The position numbers and the translations under genes are program-made. A stretch of DNA of 17,668 nucleotides. Origin: Bacillota bacterium. Lineage in GTDB: Bacteria; Bacillota; Clostridia; Lachnospirales; Lachnospiraceae. The first letter of the stretch is position 1, and each line of letters starts with the position of its first letter. The notes below the pieces were generated by a model. That model saw nothing but the letters and a program-made list of their open reading frames with translations. It had not been told where the DNA came from and did no database searches. The DNA is taken from the NCBI GenBank assembly GCA_023437885.1, contig JAEZFH010000084.1, forward strand, positions 1 to 17,668, written 5' to 3'. Shown here piece by piece: positions 14,987 through 17,668 of the stretch.

Positions 14987-15021
14987 TATTATCCCTCCCG
15001 CAAATATACAAAATATTCAAA

Positions 15022-15052
15022 ATATAAGTAATCCGCAAGTCTGATACTTCAA
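15022..15052 (-). promoter_or_regulatory. Candidate MerR-type promoter of the cysteine-rich gene
   Basis: On the minus strand TTGAAG (15052-15047) and TTATAT (15027-15022) are 19 bp apart. AAGTA (15026-15030) and TACTT (15045-15049) form a dyad centred on the spacer. The -10 box is imperfect, but the geometry matches the two better MerR-type promoters in this window. Confidence 0.42.
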
Positions 15053-15058
15053 TTTAAA

Positions 15059-15080
15059 ATGACATTATGATGACATTATG
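15059..15080. repeat. Tandem 11-bp repeat
   Basis: ATGACATTATG occurs twice in direct tandem (15059-15069 and 15070-15080), just upstream of the candidate promoter of the cysteine-rich gene and 20 bp past the stop of the PNPOx-fold gene. It may be slippage or a pair of regulator sites. Confidence 0.6.
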
Positions 15081-15100
15081 CTTACACTATACGGATTTAT

Positions 15101-15577
15101 TTACTTCGCCGTTTTATTGATAAAATCAATTTCATATTGCCCTTCACCGTATTTTCTTTCGTTGTCAGTAATCGTACCCTCTGTAAGAGTGATACGCAGA
15201 ACGATTGAGTTCGGATTGTCTTCGTCGCCAACTTCATCGAACCAGTTGAAGACTTGTTTAAATTTCTCTCTGATTTTGGCATTCTTCTCGTCCTTGACCC
15301 AACCGAGATTTTCAGCCGTTCCCTGGAGAGCGTACCAATCTAACCCACTGACGGAAACCTCGTTGTTCTTCTCAATTTGCAGCATTTTATTTTTCCTTGC
15401 GTCCGTAGATACATAAAATACGCCGTCTTCATAATAAGCGCAAACCATACGGACAGCAGGGCGGGGATTACCGGCAGCATTCGGGGATAGTGATATTGTC
15501 GCAAGGGCAATAATTTCTTCTTTACCATTTCCGCAACGTTCCTCCATAAGCTTCATCGCATTTTCGTATTTGCTCAT
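15101..15577 (-). CDS. Pyridoxamine 5'-phosphate oxidase-fold protein
   Basis: The 158-residue protein has the split-barrel flavin-binding layout: an N-terminal helix (KYENAMKLMEERCG), strands IALATIS, PAVRMVCAYYEDGVFYVST and VSVSGLDWYALQGTAENLG, the ARKNKMLQIEKNNEV helix region and a long helix KIREKFKQVF. The family includes flavin or F420-dependent reductases and stress proteins; the true PNPOx reaction is unlikely for such a short member. AAAGGAG lies seven bases before the ATG. It is 73 bp downstream of the DUF6273-like gene. A TTGACT at 15626-15621 with a weak A/T-rich -10 may be its promoter, or it may be read through from the MerR operon. Confidence 0.85.
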   Translation of the reverse strand: MSKYENAMKLMEERCGNGKEEIIALATISLSPNAAGNPRPAVRMVCAYYEDGVFYVSTDARKNKMLQIEKNNEVSVSGLDWYALQGTAENLGWVKDEKNAKIREKFKQVFNWFDEVGDEDNPNSIVLRITLTEGTITDNERKYGEGQYEIDFINKTAK

Positions 15578-15650
15578 TTTAATTCTCCTTTAAAATATAT
15601 TTTATTTATGCTGTAACTATAGTCAAACCACTTGAAACGCAGCTCAAGAT

Positions 15651-16265
15651 TTACACTTCCGGCTTTAGCCATAAAGCGGGACGGACGCCGCCTGTACATT
15701 TGCCATCGCTGGTGTTGCCTTTCAATATATTGTTGCCCTGAATACCGATATTACCGTCACCGTGGATGTACACGGCTTTTACATTAACGCGGCCGGGCGA
15801 CCGAAGCCACCACCACCAGCACCATTCTTTACCCTGAAGTCTTGCCAATCGCTTACTGTTATTCTCATCTTTTCTTTCGAACCAATACCTTTGATTTTTT
15901 CCCCGGTTTTGCAGTTTTGAACGGCTGTCACCGAAATATTTGCACACTTCCTCAAGGCTTAATAGAAATATACTGTCCCTCGTATCTGCTCCGCCCTTTG
16001 AACCATACCACTGATTATCCGGATTTTTATTTAACACCGGAATTATTCTTGACTTATCAGTTGAGTTGAATTTGTCATAGAACTCACCGTTAAGATATTT
16101 TCTTAACGCGCAGTCCGCCCATGTGATATCTTTATAAGCGTCATGGTAAGCACGTTGCTCGATTATTTCTTCCGTTATAACCAAAGCCGTGTCGTTTTGT
16201 ATGTCAAGCACACGCCAGTTGTAGTCACCGAAGGATATTATCGAGCCAATTTTATAATCTTCCAT
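15651..16265 (-). CDS. DUF6273-like, C-type-lectin-like protein
   Basis: The protein has 204 residues from the ATG at 16265, where AAGGAGAAGG precedes the start; the in-frame upstream ATG at 16298 lies inside the MerR gene and has no ribosome site. The N-terminal part has GSIISFGDYNWRVLDI. The middle has TWADCALRKYLNGEFYDKF and DSIFLLSLEEVCKYF. The C-terminus has a four-tryptophan run WWWWLRSPG (about 150-158), an Asn/Gly-rich stretch (170-185) and the closing GGVRPALWL. This motif order is that of DUF6273-type domains in Clostridia. The WWLRSPG...GVRPAL pattern resembles the formylglycine-enzyme/C-type-lectin fold. No signal peptide is seen. It overlaps the MerR gene by 14 bp, so it is a direct operon partner and probably responds to the same signal. 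Function unknown. Confidence 0.82.
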   Translation of the reverse strand: MEDYKIGSIISFGDYNWRVLDIQNDTALVITEEIIEQRAYHDAYKDITWADCALRKYLNGEFYDKFNSTDKSRIIPVLNKNPDNQWYGSKGGADTRDSIFLLSLEEVCKYFGDSRSKLQNRGKNQRYWFERKDENNSKRLARLQGKEWCWWWWLRSPGRVNVKAVYIHGDGNIGIQGNNILKGNTSDGKCTGGVRPALWLKPEV

Positions 16266-17274
16266 TTTCCTTCTCCTTAATGGGGAATAGCAAATCAAGC
16301 TGTAAATAACTCATTTCCGAATTGTACTTTTCAATAAAGTTATAGAAATTCAAAGTTTCTTCAAAACCTTGGCCGTAAAGTGTTTCGGGCGATTCCCATC
16401 GTGGGGAATTCCAGTCATTATCGTATTTATCGCTTGCATTAACCCATTCTCTAAGCCTTCGCCAATCCTGGAAATCCCACGCCCTTAACACATGAGCGGC
16501 ATATAACCCGCCGCTGAACTCCCGTCTAATTAACGGTGCGGGTATCACCATATTATCAGGAACAGACACCCATACTTCATATACCTGTGAGTTTTCGCCA
16601 AGTTCTACCGGACCTTGAGAGCAATCAAAACCGAAACTGCGTACGTCGGGTTTGATTTTTAACAATCCGCTCTCCTTTGTAAATTTACTTACCACCTCCG
16701 CTGCTTTGCCTTCACAGCCTTCTCCCGAAGCATAAGCGGCGGCTATGGTCATGGGCGGAAGATAAACAATCCTCACATCCTTGTCTTCGAGTTTCATTAA
16801 TTCTTCGTTAGCTTTGTCTAATTCCTCCATTGATAAATTCTCCTTTGTCTCTTTAATTAAATTATCAGAAAAAGGAAGAGAGCTTATAACAGAGAACACC
16901 GATTCGTCGGCAAGGAGTTTTAAATTAACACCGGCTTTTTTATTGATTTCCTCAACAAAACGCGTCAATATGGATTTAACGGTAGACAGCGCAGTAATTT
17001 CGCCGTCTATTTCGCTTATGTTTTGCCTGAAAATTTCCACTGCTTCCGCCGCGTCGTTATTGTTAAGGATGCTTATGATTTGCTTCACAGGAACACGCAG
17101 CTTACGCAGGACAATGATTTGCCGCAAACGACTCATGGCGTTTTCATCATAAACCCGGTAAGCATAATCGTCTTTGCGCAGACTTTCAATTAATCCCGCT
17201 TGTTCATAATAGCGTAGCATTCTTGTAGAAATCCCGTAATCCCTTGACACCTGGCTGATTGTTTGTAGCTCCAT
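16252..17274 (-). CDS. MerR-family regulator with GyrI-like effector domain
   Basis: The 340-residue protein has a MerR helix-turn-helix (1-70: ISQVSRDYGISTRMLRYYEQAGLIE, YRVYDENAMSRLRQI), a coiled coil (about 75-115) and a C-terminal domain (about 168-335) with the pattern of GyrI-like/AraC effector-binding domains (VRIVYLPPMTIAAAYASG, YEVWVSVP, FSGGLYAAHVL, NFYNFIEKYN). Such domains bind small, often cationic or hydrophobic ligands. AGGAGG lies seven bases before the ATG. It is transcribed from a MerR-type promoter and overlaps the DUF6273-like gene by 14 bp. It probably activates its own two-gene operon when the ligand binds. Confidence 0.93.
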   Translation of the reverse strand: MELQTISQVSRDYGISTRMLRYYEQAGLIESLRKDDYAYRVYDENAMSRLRQIIVLRKLRVPVKQIISILNNNDAAEAVEIFRQNISEIDGEITALSTVKSILTRFVEEINKKAGVNLKLLADESVFSVISSLPFSDNLIKETKENLSMEELDKANEELMKLEDKDVRIVYLPPMTIAAAYASGEGCEGKAAEVVSKFTKESGLLKIKPDVRSFGFDCSQGPVELGENSQVYEVWVSVPDNMVIPAPLIRREFSGGLYAAHVLRAWDFQDWRRLREWVNASDKYDNDWNSPRWESPETLYGQGFEETLNFYNFIEKYNSEMSYLQLDLLFPIKEKENGRL

Positions 17275-17303
17275 ATCATAACCTCCTGCTTTTCCTGATT
17301 TTG

Positions 17304-17334
17304 ATTATAAAGTACGACACGGTGTCAGAGTCAA
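17304..17334 (-). promoter_or_regulatory. MerR-type promoter (19-bp spacer) of the MerR/DUF6273 operon
   Basis: On the minus strand TTGACT (17334-17329) and TATAAT (17309-17304) are separated by exactly 19 bp. The perfect dyad GACAC-C-GTGTC (17326-17316) sits near the middle of the spacer. This is the textbook geometry for autoactivation by a MerR protein, and the regulator gene begins 29 bp beyond the -10 box. Confidence 0.82.
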
Positions 17335-17567
17335 AAGGTTTATAAAAATATTCGTATTTTATGCTTTCAAATAAGGATTATATAAATTTTCCGATTTTCC
17401 GTGATGGTATAACCTAACGCAGAAAAGATTTTTTTCTGTCATAATTACATAATTATACTAAGCAATTGTTCTACGATCAAGAGTTAGAGATTAAAACTAA
17501 TTTCTATTTATTCATTTCTTCAATGAAACACTTCTATATTAATTATACCACTCTTTTCCAAATAAAA
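17335..17567. other. A/T-rich intergenic region upstream of the MerR/DUF6273 operon
   Basis: The region holds no credible gene. Short plus-strand open frames have no ribosome site and include the terminator hairpin. One weak hairpin is visible, CAGAAAA paired with TTTTCTG, at 17420-17438. I see nothing else beyond general A/T richness. Confidence 0.5.
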
Positions 17568-17603
17568 AAAGACCTACTCCACCTTGGCGGAAGTTCGGTC
17601 TTT
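17568..17603 (-). terminator. Strong leftward terminator near the right edge
   Basis: AAAGACC (17568-17574) pairs with GGTCTTT (17597-17603), and the inner ACTCC...GGAAGT partly pairs too. On the minus strand the stem runs into seven T residues and then ATTTGG. It ends transcripts entering from beyond the right edge and insulates the MerR/DUF6273 operon. Confidence 0.75.
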
Positions 17604-17629
17604 CTTTGGAGTAATAGCAGAAAAAAGAT

Positions 17630-17668
17630 TTATGGGCCAAGCCGCATTCTTGTTATCTGATCAATAAA
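17630..17668 (-). CDS. Possible 3' end of a gene entering from the right
   Basis: One of the three minus-strand frames stays open from the right edge for 12 codons and ends in TAA at 17632-17630; its last residues read IDQITRMRLGP. The other two frames stop at once. The strong terminator lies 26 bp further on, where one would expect it after a real stop codon. The piece is too short to identify, so it rests mainly on the terminator position. Confidence 0.3.
   Translation of the reverse strand, partial: FIDQITRMRLGP

Noticed and set aside
12092..15577. Toxin-antitoxin or defence island, suggested by small A/T-rich genes including a GNAT protein and a P-loop protein.
   Set aside because: No toxin-antitoxin pairing, nuclease, RT or other defence hallmark is visible, and each gene appears to be in its own unit or a metabolic pair.
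17466..17660. 64-codon plus-strand ORF at the right edge.
   Set aside because: It contains the strong leftward terminator hairpin, has no ribosome site and its composition follows the A/T-rich background.

Overview
The window looks like chromosomal DNA from an anaerobic, low-to-moderate GC Firmicute, most likely a Clostridia member (Lachnospiraceae or Clostridium type). The signs are strong AGGAGG-type ribosome sites, consensus sigma-A promoters, a rubredoxin-tailed rubrerythrin, an OmpR/EnvZ-class two-component system and several ABC efflux systems. Every credible gene is on the minus strand, so transcription runs from right to left. Genus and species cannot be fixed from the sequence alone.

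Left part (1-8.8 kb), transport and envelope sensing. A heterodimeric multidrug-type ABC exporter occupies 1-3129. Its second subunit is cut by the left edge, and its first subunit carries the degenerate catalytic residues typical of such pairs. It is preceded by a long inverted repeat. Next come a secreted protein with two PepSY domains, a three-gene overlapping operon (MerR-family regulator, ABC ATPase, ABC-2 permease), and a response regulator/histidine kinase pair. The MerR operon and the response regulator each have a recognisable promoter. The MerR one has the 19-bp spacer and central dyad of MerR-activated promoters.

Middle (8.8-11.9 kb), metal-dependent and redox proteins. A PhnP-like metallo-beta-lactamase-fold hydrolase is followed by rubrerythrin, then by a three-gene operon: TetR regulator, small zinc-ribbon protein and stand-alone TfoX C-terminal domain. 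The operon is driven by a perfect-consensus promoter whose -10 box abuts a TetR-like operator.

Right part (12-17.7 kb), visibly more A/T-rich and accessory in character. It holds a two-gene unit of D-2-hydroxyacid dehydrogenase and small P-loop kinase-like protein, a GNAT acetyltransferase, a cysteine-rich protein of uncertain family, a pyridoxamine-phosphate-oxidase-fold protein, and a second MerR-family regulator (GyrI-like effector domain) that overlaps a DUF6273-like, C-type-lectin-like protein. The second MerR gene again has a 19-bp-spacer promoter with a central dyad, and the cysteine-rich gene has a similar but weaker one. The right edge holds a strong leftward terminator and what may be the last codons of a further gene.

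Most of the window is recognisable and ordinary for such genomes. The points most worth a second look are the MerR/DUF6273 overlapping pair, the repeated 19-bp-spacer promoters, the possible insertion of the MerR-ABC cassette between the two-component system and the PepSY gene, the dehydrogenase/P-loop pair, and the TetR/zinc-ribbon/TfoX operon. I found no CRISPR array, rRNA, tRNA, transposase or known defence system.
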